Shown: positions 35,195-42,809, counted from the first letter of the stretch. The stretch is DNA of 64,000 nucleotides from CBDBJK01 sp965206395 (GCA_965206395.1 CBDBJK010000033.1:124001-188000), one strand, 5' to 3'. Program-made: numbers and translations. The notes: generated from the sequence alone by a model not told the origin.

Positions 35195-35464
35195 ATGACT
35201 GAGCAACTGAGGATCTTCCAGAAGCAGTTTGTACGCCGGGGGCTGGCACCTGGGGTTGACGTGGCGGCGCTCAGTATCCCCAGGGGCAACGGCAAATCCT
35301 GGCTGGTGGGGCATCTGCTGACGCGGTGTTTGACGCCTTGGGATAGTCTTCACGTCCCAGGTGGTGAGTACCTATTGTGCGCGGCGTCCATCGAGCAAGC
35401 GCGGTTGTGCTATCGGTTCATTCGCGCCGAGCTTGAGCAGAGGAGCATCTACCAATGGCTGTAA
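35195..35464 (+). pseudogene. Phage terminase large subunit, N-terminal stub
   Basis: The 89-residue frame reads like the start of an HK97-type terminase large subunit: LRIFQKQFVRRGLAPGVDVAALSIPRGNGKSWLVG with the Walker A-like motif PRGNGKS, then EYLLCAASIEQARLCYRFIRAELE. Full proteins have 400 or more residues with a nuclease domain; here the frame ends after strand 3 and the next phage gene begins ten bases before its stop. The rest of the terminase, portal, protease and capsid genes are missing, so a large deletion joined this stub to the connector gene. Confidence 0.75.
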
Positions 35465-35694
35465 CCCTGACCGTTGCGGAGCTTAGTGCTGCACTTCGCC
35501 TGAATGACTCCGCAGAGGAGACCGCCGAAGTCCGCCGGCTCTTGGAGTACTGTACCGAGGCCGTCACCCAGCACGCGCCCGACGCCAGCGACACGGCCAT
35601 GAATGAGGCCGTGCGACGCCTGGCCGGGTATTTGTTTGGGAATTATATACGCAGACTAGCCAAACCCTTGACAATCTGGCTAGTCTGCGTATAA
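35455..35694 (+). pseudogene. Phage head-tail connector (gp6-like), truncated by the IS1595-type element
   Basis: The frame starts MAVTLTVAELSAALRLNDSAEETAEVRRLLEYC and has ARRLAGYLF-like ends of HK97 gp6/YqbG connectors (here VRRLAGYLF). Family members run to about 100 residues. After GYLF the frame enters the transposon end (from about 35635) and stops at 35694 inside it. The C-terminal third is therefore lost. Its neighbour across the element is the head-tail adaptor remnant. Confidence 0.65.
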
Positions 35695-35695
35695 T
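35646..35695 (+). promoter_or_regulatory. Consensus promoter embedded in a 17-bp-arm palindrome
   Basis: Arms 35646-35662 and 35677-35693 are a perfect inverted repeat of 17 bases around a 14-base loop. TTGACA (35668-35673) lies in the loop and TATAAT (35690-35695) overlaps the right arm, 16 bases apart. Both hexamers are exact consensus. The left arm is also the inner part of the transposon's terminal repeat, so a transposase bound there would cover its own promoter. The operon starts at 35727. Confidence 0.75.
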
Positions 35696-35726
35696 AAGTG
35701 TATAGCTTAAACGTATGAGGGAAACG

Positions 35727-36647
35727 ATGGCACAGAACGCACCGGGCAAGGACATCAGTCTCATGGGGCTGATGGAGATGTTCCCCAACGACGAGACCGC
35801 CGAGGAATGGTTCACGGCGGTACGTTGGGAGGGCGGGGAGCCTGTTTGCCCGTTCTGCGGTTCGGAGCGGTCGGCCAGCATCCCTAACCGCAAGCCCATG
35901 CCCTACCGCTGCAAGGATTGCCGGAAGCACTTCTCCGTGAAGCACGGCACGGTCATGCAGTCGAGCAAGCTCGGTTGCCGCGTGTGGGCCATTGCGGTCT
36001 ACCTGCTGACGACGGGCATCAAGGGCACCAGCTCCATGAAGCTGCACCGCGACGTTGCGGTGACGTACAAGACGGCATGGCACCTGGCGCACCGCATCCG
36101 CAAGGCGTTCCCCGGCGTGGTTGAGCAGTTCGCGGGGCCGGTGGAGGCCGACGAGACGGCCATCGGCGGGGTGGAGAAGAACAAGCACGGCAACAAGAAG
36201 CGGCGTCAGGGGCGCGGCTCGGTGGGCAAGTCCATCGTGCACGGCGTCCTGGACCGCGCCACGAATGTTGCGGGCGTCGTGGAAAGCACGGACGCAGTGA
36301 CGTTGCAAGGGCGGGTAGTGGACGCTACCATGCCGACGGCGCAGGTCTACACGGATGAGGCCCTAGCCTACGCTGGACTGCCCCGGCATCACGAGGCGGT
36401 GCAGCACAAGACGGGGGAGTACGTGCGGGAGCAGGCCCACACGAACGGCATCGAGTCCTTCTGGGCGATGCTGGACCGGGGCATCATGGGCAACTTCCAC
36501 CACGTCAGCCACAAGCACCTTGACCGGTACATCGGGGAGTTTGCGGGCCGCCACAACCAGCGTTCGCAGGACACGATGGCGCAGATGCAGCGCGTCGCGG
36601 GCGGCATGGTGGGGAAGCGGCTACGCTACAAGGAGTTGATTGGATGA
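35727..36647 (+). CDS. IS1595 family (ISXO2-like) transposase
   Basis: The protein of about 306 residues starts MAQNAPGKDISLMGLMEMFPNDETAEEWF, the usual beginning of this family, behind GAGGGA; an upstream ATG at 35715 is less likely. A zinc ribbon (CPFCGS ... YRCKDCRKHFSVKHGT) precedes the ISXO2 DDE domain, with EADETAIGG, VYTDEALAY and THTNGIESFWAMLDRG-type motifs (QAHTNGIESFW here), the last with N replacing or preceding E as usual in the family. Its TGA overlaps the methylase ATG (ATGA), so transposase and methylase are translationally coupled. Confidence 0.9.
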   Translation: MAQNAPGKDISLMGLMEMFPNDETAEEWFTAVRWEGGEPVCPFCGSERSASIPNRKPMPYRCKDCRKHFSVKHGTVMQSSKLGCRVWAIAVYLLTTGIKGTSSMKLHRDVAVTYKTAWHLAHRIRKAFPGVVEQFAGPVEADETAIGGVEKNKHGNKKRRQGRGSVGKSIVHGVLDRATNVAGVVESTDAVTLQGRVVDATMPTAQVYTDEALAYAGLPRHHEAVQHKTGEYVREQAHTNGIESFWAMLDRGIMGNFHHVSHKHLDRYIGEFAGRHNQRSQDTMAQMQRVAGGMVGKRLRYKELIG

Positions 36648-37510
36648 TACCTACTCCCACTGCCAATACCACGGGAACGGGGAGGCGGGTTGCATCGAAG
36701 CGACGCGCCCCCAAGTTGATTGCCTTTGGCTGGTATGGCGGGAAGTTCTCGCATTTGGACTTTCTCGCCCCGCTCCTTCCTACGGACGCGACGCACTTCT
36801 GCGATGTCTTTGGCGGATCTGCGGCAGTCTTGTTGAATGTCGGCCCATACCCGGTGGAAACCTACAACGACATCGACTCAAACCTAGTCAACTTCTTTGC
36901 AACCCTGCGGGACCACCACGAGGAGTTGCTCAGGGCCATATGCCTGACACCCTTTTCGCGTGAGGAGTTGGCGCGAGCCTGTGAGCCTGCGGCAGGGTTG
37001 CCGCCCGTAGAGCGGGCGCGACGGTTCTACATCCGCGCCCGTCAGACGCGCACAGGGTTGGCGCAGACCAGCAGCGCGGGGAGATGGGCGCATTGTGTGC
37101 TCACGTCGCGGGCGGGAATGTCCGGGTCTGTCAGTCGATGGCTTGGCTCAGTTGACGGGCTGGTGGAGATAGCAACGCGGCTGCAAAGGGTACAGATTGA
37201 GAACGCACCAGCGCTGGAGGTTATTAAGCGTTACGACACGCCGGAAACGCTGTTCTACCTGGACCCGCCTTACGTTCATGCAGCGCGGGGCGACACAAAG
37301 GCATACGGGTTTGAGATGACAGACGCAGAGCATCACGAGTTGGCGGAGTACCTGACTGTCATCCGGGGCAGAGCGATTATCTCAGGGTACCGCACCAAGC
37401 TCTATGATGACCTGTTCCGCGATTGGCAACGCATTGACGCCGATGAGCAACGGGTTAGCTCTGTGAACGCGATGCGCCAAGAATCCGTGTGGCTGAACTT
37501 CACACCGTGA
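36644..37510 (+). CDS. D12 class N6-adenine DNA methyltransferase
   Basis: The 288-residue protein has the Dam/D12 order of motifs: the SAM-binding FGWYGGKFSHLDFLAPLLP near residue 28, FCDVFGGSAAVLLN, and the catalytic DPPY at about residues 206-209 in FYLDPPYVHA. It would methylate adenine in a short recognition site, protecting host DNA from the endonuclease encoded next. It starts inside the transposase stop codon (ATGA) and ends with TGATG, sharing one base with the endonuclease start. The tight coupling argues that the three genes move and are expressed together. Confidence 0.9.
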   Translation: MIPTPTANTTGTGRRVASKRRAPKLIAFGWYGGKFSHLDFLAPLLPTDATHFCDVFGGSAAVLLNVGPYPVETYNDIDSNLVNFFATLRDHHEELLRAICLTPFSREELARACEPAAGLPPVERARRFYIRARQTRTGLAQTSSAGRWAHCVLTSRAGMSGSVSRWLGSVDGLVEIATRLQRVQIENAPALEVIKRYDTPETLFYLDPPYVHAARGDTKAYGFEMTDAEHHELAEYLTVIRGRAIISGYRTKLYDDLFRDWQRIDADEQRVSSVNAMRQESVWLNFTP

Positions 37511-38526
37511 TGGACAACGCCGAGGCGCGGGAGTGGCTTGACACGGAGTGGGGCAGAGTGGTTGCGGAGAACGACATGACGCCGGATATGGTCATGGACA
37601 CCTTAGCCAACTCCAAGACTGTCGCCATACGGTATGCGCTGGTTACGCAGATGTTGGGGAAGATAGCCGACCCGACGCGCAACCTTCTGACGTTGCAGCT
37701 CGCCGCTTCCAGCCCCGGCGCGTGGGACGCCCGTTCATTTGCGACAGCAGTTGTTGTCCCTTGGGTGACTGACAACCAGCAGGTCTTGGGGACAAGCCTA
37801 GAGCCATATGCCAGCAAACCCCTTCGCCGTGAACGACTGGAGCGGGCTATGCCCAATGTCCGCGACAAACAGGGCTGGACGCAACTCGTGGGACTGCTGG
37901 AGGAGATCGAGAGCGCGGGGCACACTGCGCTAGTTGAAGCGTTCCGTCGCGTGTTGAGGGCACTCGTGCGGCGGCTCGCGGAGCAGACCTTTGGGTACGC
38001 CATTCCCCAGCGCATCAGCCTACCGGCCATGAACAAGATGGTGGGGGCCTTTCTGGACACACCGAGCGGTGGCTTCCGCCCTCTTGCGGTGGCGACGGCG
38101 CTTCTGGACACCATCGGCAAGGCCTTTGGGTTGTTCTCCCACGTGGAGGCCCAAGGCATCAACGAGGCGGACGCCGCAGGCGGCGCACCGGGGGATGTGC
38201 TGTGTTACTGCCATGACGACCCTGAGCGCCGATGCCTAGTGGTCGAGGTGAAGGATATTGAGTTGACGCTTGCACGTGCGCCAGCGTCAACGCGCAAGGC
38301 GAAGCAGGCGGACGTGGGGCTGAAAACCCTGTTGTTTGCCGTCCCCGCAGTCCGGCTGTCGGACCGCGAGGCCATAGAGACACTAACCCGCAGAGAGTGG
38401 GCGTCAGGGCTGAACGTCTACACGACTGGCGTAGTCCCCTTGATGGGATCGGCCTTCCTGCTGTTGGCGGATAGGTGGCGCATAGACCTTCTACGGACCA
38501 TTGGCGCAGAGCTGGATAAGCGGTAA
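37510..38526 (+). CDS. Type II restriction endonuclease, SacI-like family
   Basis: The protein of about 338 residues has the layout I associate with the SacI family. The N-terminal helical part has VAIRYALVTQMLGKIADPTRNLLTLQ, followed by WDARSFATAVVVPWV (the 'ARS' region), then the late catalytic core GDVLCYCHDDPERRCLVVEVKD near residues 229-250. GD...E-V-K there matches a PD-(D/E)XK nuclease site. Being next to a DNA methylase strongly supports a restriction role. The ATG at 37510 overlaps the methylase stop; a GTG at 37489 is also in frame. The recognition sequence cannot be told. Confidence 0.7.
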   Translation: MDNAEAREWLDTEWGRVVAENDMTPDMVMDTLANSKTVAIRYALVTQMLGKIADPTRNLLTLQLAASSPGAWDARSFATAVVVPWVTDNQQVLGTSLEPYASKPLRRERLERAMPNVRDKQGWTQLVGLLEEIESAGHTALVEAFRRVLRALVRRLAEQTFGYAIPQRISLPAMNKMVGAFLDTPSGGFRPLAVATALLDTIGKAFGLFSHVEAQGINEADAAGGAPGDVLCYCHDDPERRCLVVEVKDIELTLARAPASTRKAKQADVGLKTLLFAVPAVRLSDREAIETLTRREWASGLNVYTTGVVPLMGSAFLLLADRWRIDLLRTIGAELDKR

Positions 38527-38586
38527 GACCAAGCGGCCCGCCGTGCATGGCATGACCTCCTCAACAACCTACAGGAGGGTTGAAAC

Positions 38587-38814
38587 ATGGCCGTCGAGAG
38601 GAAACGAACCCAGCGGAAGGTCAAGGGCTACACGCTTCGACGAAAGGGGAAGGTGACGATGGTGGGCGTAACACAGAACAAGAGGAAGCGCACCGGGCGG
38701 CCCGTCCGGGTGTTGCCCAAGCTGCAAACAACCCCGGAGGCCCTAGCCAAGGCGTTGCTCAAGCAGCGTCCGCTCAAGGACGTGGAGCAGGAACAAAAGG
38801 GGGAGCTTGGCTAG
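38587..38814 (+). CDS. Small basic protein, last gene of the R-M transposon
   Basis: The 75-residue protein is rich in Lys and Arg (VERKRTQRKVKGYTLRRKGK; NKRKRTGRPVRVLPKL) and lies behind CAGGAGGG. No domain is recognised. It ends 20 bases before the right end of the element, so it is cargo or a DNA-binding helper of the element. Confidence 0.55.
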   Translation: MAVERKRTQRKVKGYTLRRKGKVTMVGVTQNKRKRTGRPVRVLPKLQTTPEALAKALLKQRPLKDVEQEQKGELG

Positions 38815-38834
38815 TTTTGTATGTAATTCCCAAA

Positions 38835-39204
38835 AATATTCGCAGAAGGTTATCGGAACGAGTATGGCGAATTTGTAGATGGAGAAATTACACCGATAGA
38901 AGCATGGGCAAGACGCCGCGACGTGTCCCAGGAACTTAAGGTACTACGGGAGGGTACTCGTGATCAGGCAAGCCGCGATTGGAGAGTAAGGTGGGACTCA
39001 AGAATTGCAAACTCTCCAGCCCGCCTACTGAAAGTTGTTGATGCAGAGGTTACCTTCGACATTATCAACAAGGTTGAAGTCACGCGGCGACGACGAGGCG
39101 AGCCAGACCTTCGGCGTAGGTTCCTAGACCTCGACCAGTGGAAGAGCCATGCCGGGGCCGTCGGGGCCATCGCCTTCGGCGAGGTTATCGCCTGTAAGCC
39201 GTAA
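38835..39204 (+). pseudogene. Phage head-tail adaptor / head completion protein, 5' truncated
   Basis: Reading in frame directly from the transposon end gives FAEGYRNEYGEFVDGEITP, EAWARRDVSQELKVLREGT and RDWRVRWDSRI, which is the pattern of SPP1 gp16/HK97-type head-tail joining proteins. It ends at 39204. A stop lies just upstream within the element, so the N-terminal 15-20 residues are missing. In tailed phages this gene follows the gp6-like connector, and here the other side of the transposon is indeed such a connector. Confidence 0.65.
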
Positions 39205-39403
39205 TCCTGAGCCGTATGCAGGGTCGTCCGGTCTGCGCACCAAGAACCCTTCGCACCGAGGCTCAAGTCGATGCCATAGCAGGCTAGGGAAGAATGGGTT
39301 GGCCTTGCAGGTCGACCAGCGGCGCCGGGTTGTAGGCCGTGGTCACACAGTATATACTGCTAGTATCCCAGCTCTGCAGTTCGTTACATCGATAGAGGGG
39401 GAC

Positions 39404-40180
39404 ATGGTTGCTATGGCAGAATTCCTCACCACAACAGGTGTCTCGTACCGGCTTGAGGAAATCATCAAGAGCGCCACTGAGCGTCTTGTGATCATCAGCC
39501 CATTCCTCAGGGTTAACGAGCGTATCAAAGAACTCCTTGAGGATAAGGATCGCTTGAAAATAGATGTCCGTGTAATCTACGGGAAAAACGAACTACAGCC
39601 GGAAGAAAATAACTGGCTCGAATCGATGACTTCGATCAGGACGAGTTTTTGCAAGAACCTTCACGCGAAATGCTATTTGAATGAGAATGAGGCACTCCTG
39701 ACGTCGATGAATCTTTATGAGTTCTCGCAGATCAACAACAACGAAATGGGTCTAATTGTAGCCCGCGAGAAAGAACCCGAACTTTACAACGAGATTCTTC
39801 AAGAATCGATGCGGATAGTGAGGGTAAGTGAGGAGATTCGGGTGACGGTCGCAAGGGTCGAGGCTACCGAAGACGGCAAGGGACCTTCAGGCGCACAAAA
39901 GGCAGGAAGAAAGCCCCGACCGAAAAAGCCCCGACCGAATCTGGAGACGCCAAAGGGTGGTTTCTGCATCCGGTGCAAAGCTGGCCTATCGGCCGATCCA
40001 ACTCAGCCGTACTGTAAACGCTGCTACGCGAGCTGGAGGCGGTACGAGAACAAAGAGTACGAGGAAAAACATTGCCACATGTGCGGAAACGAGTATGCGG
40101 CGACTCTACTTAAGCCCTTGTGTTTTGCCTGCTACAAGAAGTACAAGGACCTGTTCAAGTTCGCAGTCAGCCAGGGTTGA
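39404..40180 (+). CDS. PLD-like nuclease fused to two C-terminal zinc ribbons
   Basis: The protein of about 258 residues starts at ATG 39404 behind GAGGGGG. Residues 10-150 form one phospholipase-D-like half: SATERLVIISPFLRVNERIKELL and the catalytic HKD-type segment NLHAKCYLNENEALLTSMNLYEFS, where H-x-K is followed by S-x-N. A basic linker (GRKPRPKKPRPN) leads to two zinc ribbons, CIRCKAGLSADPTQPYCKRCY and CHMCGNEYAA...CFACY. One HKD unit normally dimerises to form an active phosphodiesterase. Zinc ribbons suggest nucleic-acid targeting. Placement between phage genes and TA/CRISPR makes a defence or phage-accessory nuclease plausible. Confidence 0.75.
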   Translation: MVAMAEFLTTTGVSYRLEEIIKSATERLVIISPFLRVNERIKELLEDKDRLKIDVRVIYGKNELQPEENNWLESMTSIRTSFCKNLHAKCYLNENEALLTSMNLYEFSQINNNEMGLIVAREKEPELYNEILQESMRIVRVSEEIRVTVARVEATEDGKGPSGAQKAGRKPRPKKPRPNLETPKGGFCIRCKAGLSADPTQPYCKRCYASWRRYENKEYEEKHCHMCGNEYAATLLKPLCFACYKKYKDLFKFAVSQG

Positions 40181-40278
40181 ACCTACACCGAGCAGACTCA
40201 ATTGGGTTGATGGCATTCAGAAAGTCGCCATTTCGAGTGTCCACGGTTATAGCAGGGAGTACCACGTAAGGAGGGAGC

Positions 40279-40602
40279 ATGATCAAGCAGCGTAACATGG
40301 TGATGCAGGTTTTACTGATGATTATTACACTGGGTATCTACGGCATCTACTGGTTCTATGTCACCTCCAAAGAGATGGTCGAGTACAAGCGTCTGGATGG
40401 CAGCCCTGGTTTATGGACTGTACTCTTTCTCATCCCTTTTGCCAATTTATATGCTGATTATAAGCAAGGTGAGGCAGTAGAGGCTCTCACGGACGGAAGC
40501 ATCAACAGGTGGATCATATTCATTCTGTGGCTGGTGTTCCCTCCTGCTGTCTGGTTTATTACTCAGACAGAGCTGAACAAACGGGCTTCTGAACCCGCGT
40601 AG
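40279..40602 (+). CDS. DUF4234 family small membrane protein
   Basis: The 107-residue protein starts with MIKQRNMVMQVLLMIITLGIYGIYWFY (first span), has a polar loop with EMVEYKRLDGSPG, a second span around WTVLFLIPFANL and a third around WIIFILWLVFPPAVWFITQ. This order matches DUF4234, a family of unknown role often found beside stress or defence genes. AAGGAGGG precedes the ATG. Confidence 0.8.
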   Translation: MIKQRNMVMQVLLMIITLGIYGIYWFYVTSKEMVEYKRLDGSPGLWTVLFLIPFANLYADYKQGEAVEALTDGSINRWIIFILWLVFPPAVWFITQTELNKRASEPA

Positions 40603-40774
40603 ACGTAGAGACCAACGTACCAGGAAGACAAACCATGATTCCACAAAGAACGTCAATACCGACCCTGCCCGCGTGGACCCCGTAGCACCGGCTTGGCGAC
40701 CGACACAACGCACTACAAACTCCAAGGCAGTGCTGCAGGCACCCTTACAGCCCCTACAGCAACTGTGTTGGAAG

Positions 40775-40927
40775 TCAAGCGGAATGACAAACGACTGCCG
40801 GAGTCACGCCGCGCCAGGGGGAGCGATGCTTAAGCATGGAGTTGAGGGTGACGAGCAGTTTGCGCATACACGCGACAAGGGCCACCTTCTTCGGCTTACC
40901 AGAGGCCAATAGTCTCTGATAGAAGCC
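40775..40927 (-). mobile_element. IS110 family transposase, C-terminal relic
   Basis: The end of the minus-strand frame reads FYQRLLASGKPKKVALVACM followed by RKLLVTLNSMLKHRSPW, the strongly conserved C-terminus of IS110 transposases. Only about 50 codons remain. It is fused in frame to the nuclease fragment at 40928-41290. Confidence 0.75.
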
Positions 40928-41290
40928 GACAAGTAGTAGCTCTTTCCCCTCAGATGAAAGGTAACGCTTGACAGCCTTCCGAGATAGGTCTCGGTACGGT
41001 TGGTCTTGGCACCGGGCATGAAGCCACCGCAATAGAGCGTGTTGGATATCGAGGCGGGTGGCGCTCTGCTCAAGTTGCCATGTCATGCCACTCCCGCCAC
41101 TCATTACGCCAGACGGCGTGTAGGTGTCCGAAGAGGTTTTTACTTCGCCGAACAGGAGAAGAACGGTGTCGTTCTCACGGTAGAACCCAACCAAGTCGGC
41201 ACCTGGTAGGCTTGCTCTCGGTGTTCGGCGATTACGCACTGTGTTCCAAGGCCAATCCACCCGCATACCCATGTTGTTACCTCGCGCCAC
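40928..41290 (-). pseudogene. PD-(D/E)XK-like nuclease fragment fused to an IS110 tail
   Basis: About 120 residues read as a coherent domain. WPWNTVRNRRTPRASLPGADLVGFY is followed by VLLLFGEVKTSSDTYTPSGVMSG, which fits the D...E-x-K pattern of a PD-(D/E)XK nuclease, then SGMTWQLEQSATRLDIQHALLRWLHARC split over helices. The C-terminus runs directly into IS110 sequence, so the original end is lost. The N-terminus overlaps the mntA 3' region in another frame (GTG 41290), and the true start is uncertain. The family is not named; a phage-defence nuclease is an inference from the neighbourhood. Confidence 0.55.
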
Positions 41291-41625
41291 TCCCTCGCTT
41301 TCGTATGCGTACCCATCCCTTCCTGCAAGACTACATAGTCCCGCTCTATTTCTCTATGGAAGCTCTCCGGCAGCATCGCCCAGTCGTGCGCCTGAACCAG
41401 GAAGGGGATGTTCGACTTCTCAATCGCCTCTAGCAAGTCATAGAAGCCACCATCCAACGGTTCCAGGGTGGGACTGCGGAGCGCCAGGTCCAAGTCGCTC
41501 CCATCATGGCTCCTGCCATTCACACGGCTGCCGTAGGCCCACACCTCAACGCTGGGCACGTGCTTGCTTAGTAGTGCCTTAAGCTGGTCCCGGTAGCGAC
41601 GCGGCAACGCCAGCCGGTCAGTCAT
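41140..41625 (-). CDS. mntA: MntA-type minimal nucleotidyltransferase (antitoxin)
   Basis: The protein has the minimal nucleotidyltransferase motif GSRVNGRSHDGSDLDLAL at residues 32-49, with Asp44 and Asp46 as the metal-binding pair. Homologues neutralise HepT by adding AMP to its tyrosine. The recognisable domain ends near residue 100 (VVLQEG). The remaining 60 residues (from about 41320) overlap the nuclease fragment frame and look like read-through, so the natural C-terminus may have been shortened or replaced. The ATG lies within the last codons of hepT (8-base overlap). Confidence 0.88.
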   Translation of the reverse strand: MTDRLALPRRYRDQLKALLSKHVPSVEVWAYGSRVNGRSHDGSDLDLALRSPTLEPLDGGFYDLLEAIEKSNIPFLVQAHDWAMLPESFHREIERDYVVLQEGMGTHTKAREWREVTTWVCGWIGLGTQCVIAEHREQAYQVPTWLGSTVRTTPFFSCSAK

Positions 41626-42040
41626 CCTCCCCCTCCGCTATGATCCTTGCAAGCTCCCTGGCGTCCGTGATGAAGTCCGGCAACAGCTTCAGCGTCGTCT
41701 CCGCGAACTTCTCCCAATAGTCGTGGGCAGTGTCGTTCCTGTTGTCCCGGTAGGCAAACCAACGCTCGCAGGCTTCCAACGATATGAGGTCATGCTTGGC
41801 GGCGTGTCCCAAGGCGTCCTTGGAGGTCAGCCGGTCTGCCTGTCTATTGCTGGCGAAGTAGGGTCTCAGACGCTTCTTCAGCAGGCTACTTGACTGCTCC
41901 AGCACGATTTCAAACTCTTTGATCGAAGCAGCGCGAAAGATGTCGTAGAAGGCGTCGGCGGGTTCGCGCTGTTGCGGCTGCTCGAAGGCAGACCCCAGAG
42001 TATTGATGCAGCTGATGAGGAAATCCGTGTTGATCGGCAT
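41618..42040 (-). CDS. hepT: HepT-type HEPN ribonuclease toxin
   Basis: The 140-residue all-helical protein is a HEPN-domain HepT. It starts MPINTDFLISCINTLGSAFE and carries the RNase motif R-x4-H-x-Y as RNDTAHDY at residues 101-108; Tyr108 is the expected AMPylation target. HEPN toxins cleave RNA as dimers. It is followed by mntA with an eight-base overlap and preceded four bases upstream by the hypothetical gene at 42044. All key residues are present, so the toxin may be functional. Confidence 0.9.
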   Translation of the reverse strand: MPINTDFLISCINTLGSAFEQPQQREPADAFYDIFRAASIKEFEIVLEQSSSLLKKRLRPYFASNRQADRLTSKDALGHAAKHDLISLEACERWFAYRDNRNDTAHDYWEKFAETTLKLLPDFITDARELARIIAEGEDD

Positions 42041-42043
42041 GTC

Positions 42044-42325
42044 CTATTCTCCCGCCCCAAACCCTAGCCGCGTCGGGTTTTCCTCAATCGCTGCGTCCAG
42101 CGTGGGAGACTCGATCTGGTTACTGAAACGTTGGCATAGTTTCCACGACGTCTCTTCGCTCATTCCAGAGCAATAGACCCTTAGGATGTCTGGAGGAATT
42201 TCGCCAATACGTAGTCCTCGCTCTTGGCGAATACGTTTGATAGCGTGTGACAGCTCATCCAGCAGAGGTCTCACAAGGTCTTCGGCTGTGGCGTACAGGC
42301 CTTCATGACACACGCCTTCCGGCAC
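42044..42325 (-). CDS. Hypothetical protein between the CRISPR array and hepT
   Basis: A frame of 93 codons from GTG 42325 encodes a helical, charged protein (AEDLVRPLLDELSHAIKRIR; GEIPPDILRVYCSGMSEETS). The frame stays open upstream to 42421, through NWLEEGLATWYQNSR and into the first CRISPR repeat, so the real start is unclear and the gene may have been cut by the array. It lies four bases ahead of hepT and is likely cotranscribed with the TA pair. No family is recognised. Confidence 0.5.
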   Translation of the reverse strand: MPEGVCHEGLYATAEDLVRPLLDELSHAIKRIRQERGLRIGEIPPDILRVYCSGMSEETSWKLCQRFSNQIESPTLDAAIEENPTRLGFGAGE

Positions 42326-42377
42326 GCGACTGTTTTGATACCAAGTAGCAAGCCCTTCTTCGAGCCAGTTTGTAGTA

Positions 42378-42589
42378 GGTTCCCCCGCACACGCGGGGAT
42401 AGACCCTGGACGAACGGTGTCTCAACCCTGTACCGGGTCGGTTCCCCCGCACACGCGGGGATAGACCCGCAGAGGCCGGCACCACCTTCCGCAGGTGGAA
42501 GGTTCCCCCGCACACGCGGGGATAGACCCTCTGCGATAGTTATCTCTCCGGCCACCAGCGTGGTTCCCCCGCACACGCGGGGATAGACC
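42378..42589 (+). CRISPR. Orphan type I-E-like CRISPR array, four repeats and three spacers
   Basis: Four identical 28-base repeats start at 42378, 42440, 42501 and 42562. Each begins GGTTCCCCCGCACACG and ends CGGGGATAGACC, with a GC-rich hairpin core like the Escherichia coli I-E repeat. Periods are 62, 61 and 61, giving spacers of 33-34 bases, all different. No cas gene is in the window. The array lies 31 bases beyond the stop codon of the minus-strand terminase and about 50 bases from the hypothetical gene of the TA operon. Read as protein it gives the well-known false ORFs (SPRVRGN, YPRVCGGT, IPACAGEP). Confidence 0.95.
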
Positions 42590-42809
42590 GAGGGCTGGGA
42601 GCATTTTGGGGCGAATTGGCTCACGCCCGCCTGAGTCCGAATCTGGAATCATGGGCTGTGGCTAGGCAGGCTGCATCAAACAGATCCGGGCTGGGCGCGT
42701 CATCGGGGCTCTTCTCTATCTCAATCTTCCCGGTCGTGGTCTCGTCAAACTCTGGCTGCGAAAGCTGAGTCAGGAATCCCTCTAGGCCCTCAATGGCGGG
42801 GTTAATCAC

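Larger units (their letters stand above)
35635..38834 (+). mobile_element. IS1595-type transposon carrying a restriction-modification system
   Basis: The left end TTTGGGAATTATATAC... (35635 on) and the reverse complement of the right end TTTGGGAATTACATAC... (38834 back) match at about 24 of 28 positions, with both continuing to ACTAGCCA. Between them lie an ISXO2-like transposase, a DNA adenine methylase, a SacI-like endonuclease and a small basic protein in one direction. Outside both ends are fragments of neighbouring phage morphogenesis genes. The flanks GGTATTTG and AATATTCG agree at only five of eight positions, so a target duplication is not established. Confidence 0.75.

Noticed and set aside
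35627..38842. An 8-bp target duplication for the R-M transposon
   Set aside because: The flanking octamers agree at only five positions, too weak to call.
42271..42652. Open frames on both strands through the CRISPR array (peptides such as SPRVRGN and YPRVCGGT)
   Set aside because: They are produced by the repeat itself in every frame and are a known false annotation for I-E arrays.
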